Below, one piece after another: positions 49,492 through 58,513 of a stretch of DNA of 64,000 bases (position 1 is its first letter; every line of letters starts with the position of its first letter). Position numbers and translations under genes: made by a program. Below the pieces are notes generated by a model. It had not been told where the DNA came from. It ran no database searches and saw nothing but the letters and a program-made list of their open reading frames with translations. Source of the stretch: an uncultured Oscillospiraceae bacterium (GTDB lineage Bacteria; Bacillota; Clostridia; Oscillospirales; Oscillospiraceae). The stretch spans positions 38,426 to 102,425 of the forward strand of contig CAKTIE010000006.1 of the NCBI GenBank assembly GCA_934565655.1. Direction: 5' to 3'.

Positions 49492-51857
49492 TCCGCGCTG
49501 CCTTTCTCCGCCGTCTTTTTGGCGGTGGTCTTTTTGGTGGTGGACGCTTTCTTCGTGGTGGTTTTCTTCGCCGCGGCAGTCTTTTTCGCAGTGGTGGTGG
49601 TTTTCTTCGCCGTGGTCTTGGCCGCCGTCTTTCTGGCGGCAGGCTTTTTGGCGGTCTTTTCCTCAGCAGGCGCTTCCGCCGTTTCAGCGGCAGTCTCGCC
49701 TCCCTCGGCGGCAGTGTCCTTCTTGCGGTGATAGCCCCGCTTGTCCTCCGGCAGGAAATTGGCGCACTTCTCATTGACGCAGAAGGGCTTGCTGAAGCCG
49801 CGGCCCGCCCGCTTGAACATGGTCTGGCCGCAGAGGGGACAATCCTCCTTGGTGGGCACATCCCACGTCATGAAATCGCAGGTGCGCTCGCCCTTCTTGT
49901 TGTTGGTAAACTCGCAGCAGTAGTAGGTATACTGCTTGCCGGAGGTCTTGCTGGTGCCGCTGCGCTTCATGAGCCGCCCGCCGCACTTGGGGCAGCGGCC
50001 CGGCATCTCCACCACCAGCGGCATGGTGAAGGTACACTCCGGATAGCCGGGGCAGGCCAGGAACGGGCCGAACCGGCCCTCTCGCTCCACCAGATTGCGG
50101 CCGCACACGGGGCACAGCTCCTCGCTGACGGTAGGCTCCGGGCGGATATAGTCGCCCGCCTCGGCGTCGGTCAGGTGCTGGGCAAAGCCGTCGTCATAAA
50201 ACTGGCGCAGCACCTGCTTCCAGGGCAGCTTGCCCTCCTCCACGTCGTCCAGCCGCTGCTCCATGTTGGCGGTGAACTTCAGGTCAGCGATATCGGAGAA
50301 ATACTTCTCCATCCATGTGGTGACCGCCTTGCCCAGATTGGTGATGAGAAGGTATTTGCCCTCCTTCTTCACATAGCGGCGATCCAGAATGGTGGACACG
50401 GTAGGCGCGTAGGTGGAGGGACGGCCGATGCCGTTTTCCTCCATGGCGCGGATCAGCGCCGCCTCGGTATAGTGGGCGGGCGGCGTGGTGAAATGCTGGC
50501 TGGGGGCAAAGTCCTTCAGGGACAGGGCCTCTCCCTCCCGCAGGTCGGGCAGGGCGGGCTCCTTCTCCTCCTTGTCATCGTCGTCCCGGCTCTCCTCATA
50601 CACGGCGGTATAGCCGGAGAATTTCAGCTTGCTGGCGGTGGCGCGGAACAGGTGGGCGTCGGCGCTGATATCCACCGACACGCTGTCATAGACGGCGTTG
50701 GCCATCTGGCTGGCCAGGAAGCGGCTCCAGATCAGGCGGTACAGCCGGTACTGCTCCGGCGTCAGGTCTCCGCGGATGGCCTCCGGCGTCAGGGTCACGT
50801 TGCTGGGCCGGATGGCTTCGTGGGCGTCCTGCGCGCCGGCCTTCGTCTTATACTGGCGGGCGGCGGCAGGCACATAGCCTTCGCCGTAGCGGCTCTTGAT
50901 GAAGTCGCGGGCGTCCCGCTGTGCCTCGTCGCTGATGCGCAGCGAGTCGGTACGCATGTAGGTGATCAGACCCACGGTGCCCTCGCCGGTGATGTCCACG
51001 CCCTCATACAGCTGTTGGGCAATGGCCATGGTGCGGCGGGGTGTCATGTTCAGCTTGCGGGAGGCCTCCTGCTGCATGGTGGAGGTGGTGAAGGGAGGGG
51101 ACGGGGAGCGGTTCTTGTCGGTGCGCTTCACCGACTTCACGGCAAAGGCCGCGCCGCGCAGCTCGTCCATGATAGCCTGCACGTCCGCCTGGGTCTGAGG
51201 CTCGTACTTCTTGCCGTTCCGGCCGTAGTAATGGGCCTTAAAGGCGGCCTTCTCCGCGTTCTCCAGCACCGCGTCCAGCGTCCAGTACTCCTGGGGCTGG
51301 AACTCAGCGATCTCCTGATCCCGGTCAAACACCATGCGGGTGGCCACGCTCTGGACGCGGCCGGCGGACAGGCCCCGGCGGATCTTCTTCCACATCACCG
51401 GGGAGATCTGATAGCCCACCACGCGATCCAGCACGCGGCGGGCCTGCTGGGCATCCACCAGATCCTGATCAATGGCGCGGGGATGGGCGATGCTCTCGCC
51501 CACCACCTTGCGGGTGATCTCGTTGAAGGTGACGCGCTTTGTCTTATCATCCGGCAGGTTCAGCAGGTGCTGCAGATGCCAGGAAATGGCCTCTCCCTCG
51601 CGGTCCGGGTCGGTGGCGAGATAGACGGTGTCGCTGGCGGCGGCATCCTTCTTCAGCTGGCGGATCAGTTCCTCTTTCCCGCGGATGGGTTTATATTCAG
51701 GTTCAAAATCGTGTTCAATATCCACGCCAAGGGTGCTCTTGGGCAGGTCGCGCAGGTGGCCCATGCAGGCCGTGACCTGATAGTCCGGCCCCAGATATTT
51801 GCCAATGGTCTTGGCCTTGGCGGGAGACTCCACGATCACCAGATTTTTCTTGCTCAT
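49488..51857 (-). CDS. topA: DNA topoisomerase I
   Basis: A 789-residue type IA topoisomerase that relaxes negative supercoils. The Toprim domain starts LVIVESPAKAKTIGKYLG. The active-site Tyr is in GLITYMRTDSLRIS. Three C4 zinc domains follow (CPVCGRNLVEREGRFGPFL, CPKCGGRLMKRSG, CPLCGQTMFKRAGRG). The last 60 residues are a low-complexity Lys/Thr/Ala tail similar to histone-like tails, which should aid nonspecific DNA binding. It overlaps dprA and trmFO by 4 bases each. The start ATG is at 51857. Confidence 0.96.
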   Translation of the reverse strand: MSKKNLVIVESPAKAKTIGKYLGPDYQVTACMGHLRDLPKSTLGVDIEHDFEPEYKPIRGKEELIRQLKKDAAASDTVYLATDPDREGEAISWHLQHLLNLPDDKTKRVTFNEITRKVVGESIAHPRAIDQDLVDAQQARRVLDRVVGYQISPVMWKKIRRGLSAGRVQSVATRMVFDRDQEIAEFQPQEYWTLDAVLENAEKAAFKAHYYGRNGKKYEPQTQADVQAIMDELRGAAFAVKSVKRTDKNRSPSPPFTTSTMQQEASRKLNMTPRRTMAIAQQLYEGVDITGEGTVGLITYMRTDSLRISDEAQRDARDFIKSRYGEGYVPAAARQYKTKAGAQDAHEAIRPSNVTLTPEAIRGDLTPEQYRLYRLIWSRFLASQMANAVYDSVSVDISADAHLFRATASKLKFSGYTAVYEESRDDDDKEEKEPALPDLREGEALSLKDFAPSQHFTTPPAHYTEAALIRAMEENGIGRPSTYAPTVSTILDRRYVKKEGKYLLITNLGKAVTTWMEKYFSDIADLKFTANMEQRLDDVEEGKLPWKQVLRQFYDDGFAQHLTDAEAGDYIRPEPTVSEELCPVCGRNLVEREGRFGPFLACPGYPECTFTMPLVVEMPGRCPKCGGRLMKRSGTSKTSGKQYTYYCCEFTNNKKGERTCDFMTWDVPTKEDCPLCGQTMFKRAGRGFSKPFCVNEKCANFLPEDKRGYHRKKDTAAEGGETAAETAEAPAEEKTAKKPAARKTAAKTTAKKTTTTAKKTAAAKKTTTKKASTTKKTTAKKTAEKGSAE

Positions 51858-53104
51858 GCTCTCTTAATTCCTTTTCCTTCTAACTCTTGTTGAGGCAGCG
51901 CCACGGTGCGCACAAAGCTCCGCGCGCCGTTCTGGGCCGCCCAGCCGCTGATCTCCAGCAGCGTCAATGCCGGCAGCACCCGCTGGATGGGCAGTCCCGT
52001 TTCCTCCGCCAGCTGGTCGCTGAGCTTCGGCGTATCGGCGGCCAGCGCCCGCAACACAAGGCGCTGCTCCTCCGGCAGTCCGTCCAGCTCCTCCGCCGTC
52101 AGGCAGGGCAGGACAGGCGTCTGCGCCGCTTCCGGCTCAAACTTGGTCTTTTCCTCCGCCGTTCTGGGTGCGCCCGCCAGGCGGGGCAGCGGCGGCAAGG
52201 GCGGCGGGGACTGGCGCCGCAGCTTGTGGGGATACCGGCTCTCGAACTCCCCCAGAATGTCCCACGCGCAGGTGACAAGGCCCGCGCCCTCCCGGATCAG
52301 CTGATGGCATCCGGCGCTGTTGGGCGCGTCGATAGGACCGGGGACGGCGAACACCTCCCTGCCCTGCTCCGCCGCGTTGTGGGCGGTGATCAGCGCGCCG
52401 GAGCGTTCCGGAGCCTCCACCACCACGGCGGCCACGCTCAGGCCGCTGATGATCCGGTTTCTGAGGGGAAAGTGCCACGCCTCCGGCTCCGCCTGAGGCG
52501 GATACTCCGACAGCAGCACGCCGGTGGCGGCGATATCCTCGTACAGCCGCCGGTTCTCCGCCGGATAGACCACGTCCACACCGCCGCCCAGCACGCCGCA
52601 GGTAAAGCCGCCGAACCGCAGCGCGCCCCGCATGGCGGCCGCGTCCACGCCCTTTGCCATGCCGGACACCACCATGCCGCCCTGCTGGGTCAGCTCATAG
52701 CCCAGCTTTTCGGCGCAGTGGATGCCGTAGGGCGTGCAGGAGCGGGTGCCTACCACGGCCACCGCCGCCTCCTCGTCAAAGAGGGGCATGGCCCCTTTGC
52801 CGTACAGCAGCAGCGGCGGCTGATAGATGTTCCGCAGCCGCTCCGGGTACAGGGCGTCGGCCATGGTGATGATAAAGATATCCTTCCGGGCGCAGTCAGC
52901 CAACACGCGGTCTGCCATCGCCAGCGACTTGTTCTCCAGCAGCGCCGCCTGCTCCTTTTTCAGCCCGTCCACCTGCCACAGCGCTTCCTCGCGGGCATAG
53001 TATACGTCCTCCGGCGAGGAAAAATGCTCCATCAGCAGCATCTTACTGCTGTCCGTCAGGCCCGGCAGCGTGGTCAGCCAGAGCCAGTATTTCAGCGCCG
53101 CCAT
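51854..53104 (-). CDS. dprA: DNA-processing protein DprA
   Basis: A 416-residue protein that loads RecA on incoming single-stranded DNA during natural transformation. An N-terminal SAM-like domain, then the Rossmann DprA core: AVVGTRSCTPYGIHCAEKLG, SGMAKGVDAAAMRGAL, GVLGGGVDVVYPAENRRL and PLRNRIISGLS. A C-terminal winged helix follows (LSDQLAEETGLPIQRVL). The ATG at 53104 lies 8 bases after GAGG; the GTG at 53113 overlaps that site. The dprA-topA order is standard in Firmicutes. Confidence 0.95.
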   Translation of the reverse strand: MAALKYWLWLTTLPGLTDSSKMLLMEHFSSPEDVYYAREEALWQVDGLKKEQAALLENKSLAMADRVLADCARKDIFIITMADALYPERLRNIYQPPLLLYGKGAMPLFDEEAAVAVVGTRSCTPYGIHCAEKLGYELTQQGGMVVSGMAKGVDAAAMRGALRFGGFTCGVLGGGVDVVYPAENRRLYEDIAATGVLLSEYPPQAEPEAWHFPLRNRIISGLSVAAVVVEAPERSGALITAHNAAEQGREVFAVPGPIDAPNSAGCHQLIREGAGLVTCAWDILGEFESRYPHKLRRQSPPPLPPLPRLAGAPRTAEEKTKFEPEAAQTPVLPCLTAEELDGLPEEQRLVLRALAADTPKLSDQLAEETGLPIQRVLPALTLLEISGWAAQNGARSFVRTVALPQQELEGKGIKRA

Positions 53105-53125
53105 GGCCCGCACCTCACTTTCCTG

Positions 53126-53881
53126 TTACCGATAGCTCTCCCATAGCAACACCGCGGCGGCGATGGCCGCGTTCAGGGATTCGCAGCGATCCGTCATGGG
53201 GATCTTCAATGTCTTTTGGCACATATCCAGCACCGTATCGCGGATACCCTGTCCCTCGCTGCCGATGACGATGGCGCAGCGGTCAAGGGATACGGCGCGG
53301 ACATCCTCGGTATCTTCCCGCAACGCCGTGCCGTACAGGGGCAGGCCGCTGCGTGCCAGCAGGCCCGGCAGCGCCTCCGCCTTCATGCACCACACAGGAC
53401 GGCGGAACACCGCTCCCATAGAGGAGCGTACTGTCTTGACGCTCCACGGGTCGGCGCAGCCCTCCAGCAGCAGCAGACCGTCGAAGCCGAAGGCGTCCAG
53501 CGTCCGCAGGATGGTGCCCACGTTGCCGGGATCCTGCACGCCGTCCAGCACCATATAGCGGCTGCCGGGCAGCGTTTCGGGCGCCTTCCCGTCCGGCAGC
53601 GCCACGGTGAACAGCGCGCCCTGGGGGGACTTCATCGGCGAGATGGAGGCCATCACGTCCTCCGGCACCTCCACTACCCGGACGCCCGCCGGCAGCGGCG
53701 GCAGCACCGTGCCGCCGGTGACGGCGATCTCCCCCACGGGGGCGTGCCATTTCAGCGCCTCCGCCAGCAGCTTGGGACTGTCGCACAGGTACACGCCCTG
53801 CTCCCGGCGATAGGCGGCGGAAGCGGCCAGCTTTTTCATACGAACCAGCAGAGGATTGGCGCGGCTGGTGATTTTTTCCAT
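53126..53881 (-). CDS. TrmH/SpoU family RNA methyltransferase
   Basis: A 251-residue 2'-O-ribose methyltransferase of the SPOUT class. The N-terminal substrate-binding domain (RREQGVYLCDSPKLLAEAL) precedes the knotted catalytic domain: DGVQDPGNVGTILRTLDAFG, AIVIGSEGQGI and KIPMTDRCESLNAAIAAAVLL, the three SPOUT motifs. It acts on rRNA or tRNA, exact site unknown. The ATG at 53881 follows AAAGGAGGCGGTCAAC. It leads into dprA-topA with a 21-base gap. Confidence 0.94.
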   Translation of the reverse strand: MEKITSRANPLLVRMKKLAASAAYRREQGVYLCDSPKLLAEALKWHAPVGEIAVTGGTVLPPLPAGVRVVEVPEDVMASISPMKSPQGALFTVALPDGKAPETLPGSRYMVLDGVQDPGNVGTILRTLDAFGFDGLLLLEGCADPWSVKTVRSSMGAVFRRPVWCMKAEALPGLLARSGLPLYGTALREDTEDVRAVSLDRCAIVIGSEGQGIRDTVLDMCQKTLKIPMTDRCESLNAAIAAAVLLWESYR

Positions 53882-53913
53882 GTTGACCGCCTCCTTTTTG
53901 TTGGAATGGAAAG

Positions 53914-53943
53914 GCTGACCCGACAAGCCTTTGTCGGGTCAGC
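53914..53943. other. Hairpin between lysS and the SpoU gene
   Basis: A 12-bp perfect stem (GCTGACCCGACA and complement) with a 6-base loop. It has no T run on the minus strand, so it may be a processing or attenuation site rather than a full terminator. Confidence 0.5.
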
Positions 53944-53981
53944 GGGGGTTAAAAAACGATGTGAACCGACTTCAGGCGCGA

Positions 53982-55937
53982 TCAATAGAGCTTTGCACCG
54001 GCCGGAATGTGGGGATCCACCATCAGCAAATGCAGCTTCTCCTCCCCGTTCTCATGGTGAACGGCGGAGATCAGCATACCACAGGAGTCGATGCCCATCA
54101 TGGGTCTGGGCGGCAGGTTGGTAATGGCGATGCAGGTCTTGCCCACCAGCTCCTCCGGCTCATAATACTCGTGGATACCGCTCAGGATCACGCGGTCTGT
54201 ACCGGTGCCGTCGTCCAGAATGAACTTCAGGAGCTTCTTGGACTTCTTCACAGCCTCGCACGCCTTGATCTTCACGGCGCGGAAATCGGACTTGGAGAAG
54301 GTGTCAAAATCCACCAGATCGGCAAACAGCGGCTCGATCTGCACATTGGAGAAGTCGATCTTTTCCTCCGCGGCAGGCGCGGCGGGGGCGGCCTCGGCAG
54401 CTGCCGCAGGCTTGTCCGTCTTCTTGTCGGCATCCAAGGGCTTCATGGTGGGGAACAGGATCACGTCGCGGATGGTGTCCGCGCCGCACAGCATCATGCT
54501 ACACCGGTCGATGCCGAAGCCCAAGCCGCCGGTGGGAGGCATACCGTACTCCAGCGCCATGACGAAATCGTCATCCATCATGTCGGCCTCTTCGTCGCCG
54601 TTGGCGCGCTTTTCAGCCTGAGCCTTGAAGCGCTCGTACTGGTCGATGGGGTCGTTCAGCTCGGAGAAGGCGTTGCCCATCTCGCAGCCGCAGATGAACG
54701 CCTCATACCGCTCAGTCAGGTGCGGGTCGGCAGGGCTGCGCTTGGCCAGGGGGCTGACCTCCACGGGATACATGGTGATGAAGGTGGGCTGCACCAGCGT
54801 CTCCTCCACCTTCTGGTCAAAGGCCTCGTACAGGGCGTTGCCCCAGGTGTGGGACACGCCGTCCATATCCACGCCCACGCTCCTGGCCAGCTCCACGGCG
54901 GCGTCATCGTCGCCCTCAATGGCCATAAAGTCAGCGCCGGTGACGTTCTTCACCGCGTCGGCCATGGTGACACGGGGCCAGCCGGGGGTCAGGTCGATGT
55001 CGTGGCCCAGCCACTGGACCTGATAGCCGCCGTGGATCTCCTTGCACGCGCCGGAGAGGATGGCCTCCAGAATATCCATCATGCCGTCCAGGTTGGTATA
55101 GGCCTGATACAGCTCGCAGGTGGTGAACTCGGGGTTATGCTTGGTGTCCATGCCCTCGTTGCGGAAGATGCGGCCCACCTCATACACGCGCTCCATGCCG
55201 CCCACGATCAGCCGCTTCAGGTGCAGCTCGGTGGCGATGCGCATATACATGTCGATGTCCTGGGCGTTGTGGTGGGTAATAAACGGGCGGGCGTTGGCGC
55301 CGCCGGCAATGGGACTCAGCACGGGGGTCTCCACCTCCATGAAGCCCAGAGAGTCCAGATAGCGGCGCAGATAGGACACGAACTTGCTGCGGATCTCGAA
55401 GTTCCGCTTGCTCTCCGGATTCATGATCAGATCCACATAGCGCTGGCGATAGCGGACCTCCTTGTCGGTCAGGCCGTGGAACTTCTCGGGCAGGGGACGC
55501 AGGGACTTGCTCAGCAGGATGATCTCATGAGCGCGGACGGACATCTCGCCCCGCTGGGTGCGGAACACCTCTCCGATCACGCCCACGATATCACCGATAT
55601 CGTACTTCTTGAAGCGGTTGTAGTTATCCTCATCCATCTCGTCCTTGCGGGCGTAGATCTGGATGCGGCCGGACTTGTCCTGCATGTCGCAGAAGGACAC
55701 CTTGCCCATGCCGCGCTTGCTCATCAGGCGGCCCGCCACTCGGACGGGAGTGCCCTCCAGGGCGTCGAAGTTATCCTTGATGTCCTGGGCGTGATGGGTC
55801 ACGTCAAACTTGGTGATCTGGAAGGGATCGCGGCCCTCGTCCTGCAATGCCTTCAGCTTGTCGCGGCGGATCTGGAGCAGCTCGCCCAGCTCCTGCTGTT
55901 CGTTGGTGTTGGTCACATTGGTATTTTGCTCTGCCAT
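53982..55937 (-). CDS. lysS: Lysyl-tRNA synthetase (class II) with C-terminal tRNA-binding domain
   Basis: A 651-residue class II synthetase. The N-terminal OB anticodon-binding domain (RVAGRLMSKRGMGKVSFCDM) is followed by the catalytic core, with motif 2 around GRIFRNEGMDTKHNPEF and motif 3 GGLGFGIDRCSMML. After a Lys/Ala/Pro-rich linker, the last 110 residues form an EMAPII/Arc1p-type tRNA-binding domain (SDFRAVKIKACEAVKKSKKL, ITNLPPRPMMGIDSCGMLIS). That domain is usual in MetRS, not in bacterial LysRS of about 500 residues. The start ATG follows AAGGAGGCCGTT. It is 44 bases downstream of greA. Confidence 0.95.
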   Translation of the reverse strand: MAEQNTNVTNTNEQQELGELLQIRRDKLKALQDEGRDPFQITKFDVTHHAQDIKDNFDALEGTPVRVAGRLMSKRGMGKVSFCDMQDKSGRIQIYARKDEMDEDNYNRFKKYDIGDIVGVIGEVFRTQRGEMSVRAHEIILLSKSLRPLPEKFHGLTDKEVRYRQRYVDLIMNPESKRNFEIRSKFVSYLRRYLDSLGFMEVETPVLSPIAGGANARPFITHHNAQDIDMYMRIATELHLKRLIVGGMERVYEVGRIFRNEGMDTKHNPEFTTCELYQAYTNLDGMMDILEAILSGACKEIHGGYQVQWLGHDIDLTPGWPRVTMADAVKNVTGADFMAIEGDDDAAVELARSVGVDMDGVSHTWGNALYEAFDQKVEETLVQPTFITMYPVEVSPLAKRSPADPHLTERYEAFICGCEMGNAFSELNDPIDQYERFKAQAEKRANGDEEADMMDDDFVMALEYGMPPTGGLGFGIDRCSMMLCGADTIRDVILFPTMKPLDADKKTDKPAAAAEAAPAAPAAEEKIDFSNVQIEPLFADLVDFDTFSKSDFRAVKIKACEAVKKSKKLLKFILDDGTGTDRVILSGIHEYYEPEELVGKTCIAITNLPPRPMMGIDSCGMLISAVHHENGEEKLHLLMVDPHIPAGAKLY

Positions 55938-55981
55938 AACGGCCTCCTTATCTCATCAGCCCCGATCGCTGATCGAGGGGT

Positions 55982-56458
55982 TCATCGTTCAATACTGTCC
56001 ACACGGTAGTGGATCGCGCCCTTGGGCGCCTCCACGATCACTTCGTCGCCCGCCTTGCGGCCCATCAGGGCCTTGCCGAAAGGAGAATCCTCGCTGATGG
56101 CGCGATTCATCACATCGGCCTCCTGAGAGCCCACGATCTTATAGGCGGGCAGCTGTTTTCGTGTATCAAGATTGGTCACCACGACCTTGCAGCCGATGGA
56201 GATCTTGTCGGAATCCATTTCCGCCTCATCCACGATGACGGCGTGCAGCAGGATATCCTCCAGCTCCGCGATGCGGGAGTACAGCTTGCCCTGTTCGTTT
56301 TTGGCCTCGTCATACTCGCTGTTTTCGCTCAGATCGCCGAAGCCGCGGGCCTCCTTGATCAGCTCCGCCACTTCATCGGCGCGGGTGGTCTTGCTGTAAT
56401 CCAGTTCCTTTTTCAGCTCGTCGTAGCGGGCCTGACTCATCTTGAATTCTTTTGCCAT
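55982..56458 (-). CDS. greA: Transcription elongation factor GreA
   Basis: A 158-residue factor that stimulates transcript cleavage in backtracked RNA polymerase. The N-terminal coiled coil (ARYDELKKELDYSKTTRADE) has the acidic tip around GDLSENSEYDEAKNEQ. The C-terminal FKBP-like domain ends with EDSPFGKALMGRKAGDEV. It shares an operon with lysS downstream, a common arrangement. The promoter is clear upstream. Confidence 0.96.
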   Translation of the reverse strand: MAKEFKMSQARYDELKKELDYSKTTRADEVAELIKEARGFGDLSENSEYDEAKNEQGKLYSRIAELEDILLHAVIVDEAEMDSDKISIGCKVVVTNLDTRKQLPAYKIVGSQEADVMNRAISEDSPFGKALMGRKAGDEVIVEAPKGAIHYRVDSIER

Positions 56459-56544
56459 GCTGCCTGTTCCTTTCTAATGTATCCCCTCCGGCAGATCGCT
56501 GCCATCGGGTATACTTATTATATAAATACAATACGTCATGTTGC

Positions 56545-56573
56545 ATTATAGTGAGTTTCCGTCCCCCTGTCAA
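56545..56573 (-). promoter_or_regulatory. Promoter for greA-lysS
   Basis: TTGACA and TATAAT, both perfect, with a 17-base spacer on the minus strand. The -35 overlaps the stop codon of the upstream gene. Confidence 0.9.
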
Positions 56574-57226
56574 GCATTGGATTCAATTGTTTTTACGCGA
56601 ATTTGTTCTTTTTTGATCTCTCCAGCCTCAAAAAGTACCGCCAGCAGCTGCTCCGGCAGCTCCTCCTCCGGCTCATCCGCCGTCAGGCGGTAGGTCAGCT
56701 TCTGGTAGCGGCGGCAGTCCTCCCCCAGGCAGATGGTGCTGCCCGACGGCGCGCCGCCGAAGGATACCGTCACCGCCGCCTGTCCCACCCCGCAGGCGGT
56801 CAGGCCGAATCGCTCCCACAGGAGGCGCTCCAGCTCCTCCCCTCCGCTGCCGACCTCCAGCGACAGATACCGCACCCGCCGGGCCAGCACCGCGGCCGCC
56901 TCCGCCACCGCCGCCGTCACATGCTCCGCCCGCAGAGCCGCCGTTTTCCGCCGCAGGTCCCCCTGCCTGTCCAGCAGCTGCGGCAGCAAGGCCTGACGCA
57001 GTCGCTGTACCTCCACCGGAAGGATACCCCACCGGGCCGCTTCCGTCTCCAGCGCTTCCGGCAGGACACAGCGCCTTACGCCCCAGCGGCGCAGCTTCCG
57101 CCACACGAAGCGGCGGCGATACCGGGCCAGAAGACCCCGCTCCGGCACGGCCGCCGCCGCGAACCACACACCCGCTATCTGCCGCCGCGACACGGCGGCA
57201 GTCCCCAACGTTACATAGCCATACAT
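56570..57226 (-). CDS. Hypothetical protein, unrecognised family
   Basis: A 218-residue, Arg/Leu/Ala-rich soluble protein. The N-terminal half has many arginines (LLARYRRRFVWRKLRRWGVR). The C-terminal half has a beta-rich part VTVSFGGAPSGSTICLGE and ends YQKLTYRLTADEPEEELPEQ. No catalytic motif is visible. The ribosome site GAGGTG sits 7 bases before the ATG at 57226 but lies within the 19-bp hairpin that ends the upstream M23 gene, so its translation may depend on that structure. Confidence 0.65.
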   Translation of the reverse strand: MYGYVTLGTAAVSRRQIAGVWFAAAAVPERGLLARYRRRFVWRKLRRWGVRRCVLPEALETEAARWGILPVEVQRLRQALLPQLLDRQGDLRRKTAALRAEHVTAAVAEAAAVLARRVRYLSLEVGSGGEELERLLWERFGLTACGVGQAAVTVSFGGAPSGSTICLGEDCRRYQKLTYRLTADEPEEELPEQLLAVLFEAGEIKKEQIRVKTIESNA

Positions 57227-57227
57227 A

Positions 57228-57270
57228 AAACAGCACCTCTGTACCAGTGTATGGTACAGAGGTGCTGTTT
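57228..57270 (-). terminator. 19-bp hairpin, terminator overlapping a ribosome site
   Basis: AAACAGCACCTCTGTACCA with perfect complement and a 5-base loop, just after the M23 gene. On the minus strand its 3' arm contains GAGGTG, the ribosome site of the next gene. A T-run (TTTT) follows the stem directly before that start codon. Confidence 0.75.
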
Positions 57271-57281
57271 ATCCAATCACA

Positions 57282-58469
57282 TTAACCGTAGTACTGCCAG
57301 CCGGTCAGGTAGTTCAGGGGATCGATCCAGTTACTGTTTTCAATGATGCCGAAGTGCAGGTGAGGGCCGGTGGAATTGCCGGTGTTGCCGGAATAACCGA
57401 TCACCTGTCCCTGCTTCACCTGTTGATCCGTGGTAACATTATAGCCGCTGAGATGGCCGTACAGCGTGGAGTTGCCGTTGCCGTGACTGATAATAATGCA
57501 GTTGCCGTAGCCGCCGTTCCAGCTGGCCCAAGTGACGGTGCCGGATTTGGCCGCCAGCACCGGCGTGCCCATGGGGGTGCCAATATCCACGCCCTTGTGG
57601 TTGGTGCTGCCGATGCCGCCAGGGGACTGTCGGCCGCCGAACATGGAGGTGATCCACCGGATGCCGTTGCAGGGCCAGATATAGCCGCCCACGGTGCCCG
57701 CGATGTCGTTCAGGCCCAGCTCACGGGCCTTGGCCTCCGCCGCCGCCATCAGATCGTCCAGCGCTTCCTCCTCGGCCTTGATGGCGTCATACTCCGCCTG
57801 CTTGCCTTCCTCGGTCTTGATGTACTCCGCCAGCAGCTTCATGCTCTCGGAGATCTGGCCCTCCAGCTCCTGCTTGGAGGCGTTCAGCTCCTCGCTCTGC
57901 TGCTCCAGCGCTGCCTTGTCGTCCGCCAGCTCCTGCCGGATCTCCTGCAGGTCGGAAATGACCTTCTTGTTATACCGCGCGATCTCGTTGATGAAGTCGA
58001 TGCGGCTGATCAGGTCGGAAAAGCTGGTGGCCTTGAACAGCACCGACCAGTAGGACAGCGTGCCCTGCTCCTCCTCCATCCGCACCTGCTTGTGGAACAG
58101 CTCGGTCTGCTGCTCCTCCAGTGCCTCGTTGGCAGCGATGCTGCGGGTGGTGATGTCGATCTGCTGCTCCAGCAGCGTGATCTCCTCCGTCAGGGCGGAA
58201 TTGCGCTGATCCAGCAGATTCTTCTGCTGCTGGGTGCTGGCCTTCTGTCCCTTGATCTTGTCCAGCTCGTTCTTCAGATTGTTCATTTCCTGCCGCTTGT
58301 CGTTGATCTGCTGCTGCAGGTCATTATACTCCTTGCGGATCGCGTCGGCCTCGGAGCTGCTTTTTTTATCCTCCGTTGTGGTGGCATACGCCATGGCGGG
58401 CAGCAGCGCCGCCGTCATCAGCAGCGCGCACAGCAGCGCCAGCGCACGCTTTCCGGTCGTTCGTTTCAT
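57282..58469 (-). CDS. Coiled-coil M23 peptidase / EnvC-like murein hydrolase activator
   Basis: A 395-residue secreted protein. Signal peptide (LALLCALLMTAALLPAMAYA), then a long coiled coil of about residues 35-245 (rich in Q, E, K: LQQQINDKRQEMNNLKNELD). The C-terminal LytM/M23 domain has the zinc ligands in TNHKGVDIGTPMGTPV, HGNGNSTLYGHLSGY and TGPHLHFGI, so it may be an active endopeptidase, unlike E. coli EnvC. It follows ftsE-ftsX on the same strand, the known partner arrangement in which FtsEX activates a periplasmic or extracellular hydrolase through its coiled coil. Confidence 0.92.
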   Translation of the reverse strand: MKRTTGKRALALLCALLMTAALLPAMAYATTTEDKKSSSEADAIRKEYNDLQQQINDKRQEMNNLKNELDKIKGQKASTQQQKNLLDQRNSALTEEITLLEQQIDITTRSIAANEALEEQQTELFHKQVRMEEEQGTLSYWSVLFKATSFSDLISRIDFINEIARYNKKVISDLQEIRQELADDKAALEQQSEELNASKQELEGQISESMKLLAEYIKTEEGKQAEYDAIKAEEEALDDLMAAAEAKARELGLNDIAGTVGGYIWPCNGIRWITSMFGGRQSPGGIGSTNHKGVDIGTPMGTPVLAAKSGTVTWASWNGGYGNCIIISHGNGNSTLYGHLSGYNVTTDQQVKQGQVIGYSGNTGNSTGPHLHFGIIENSNWIDPLNYLTGWQYYG

Positions 58470-58513
58470 GGTCTGTCCTCCTTGATGCGGAGCCTCTCCG
58501 CGTGGTTTGCCGG

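Noticed and set aside
49440..51893. Long plus-strand frame opposite topA
   Set aside because: The same explanation applies. Its glycine/phenylalanine-rich beginning mirrors the Lys/Thr/Ala tail of TopA.
53914..53943. Canonical terminator for lysS
   Set aside because: The stem is strong but is not followed by a T run on the minus strand, so it was listed only as a hairpin.
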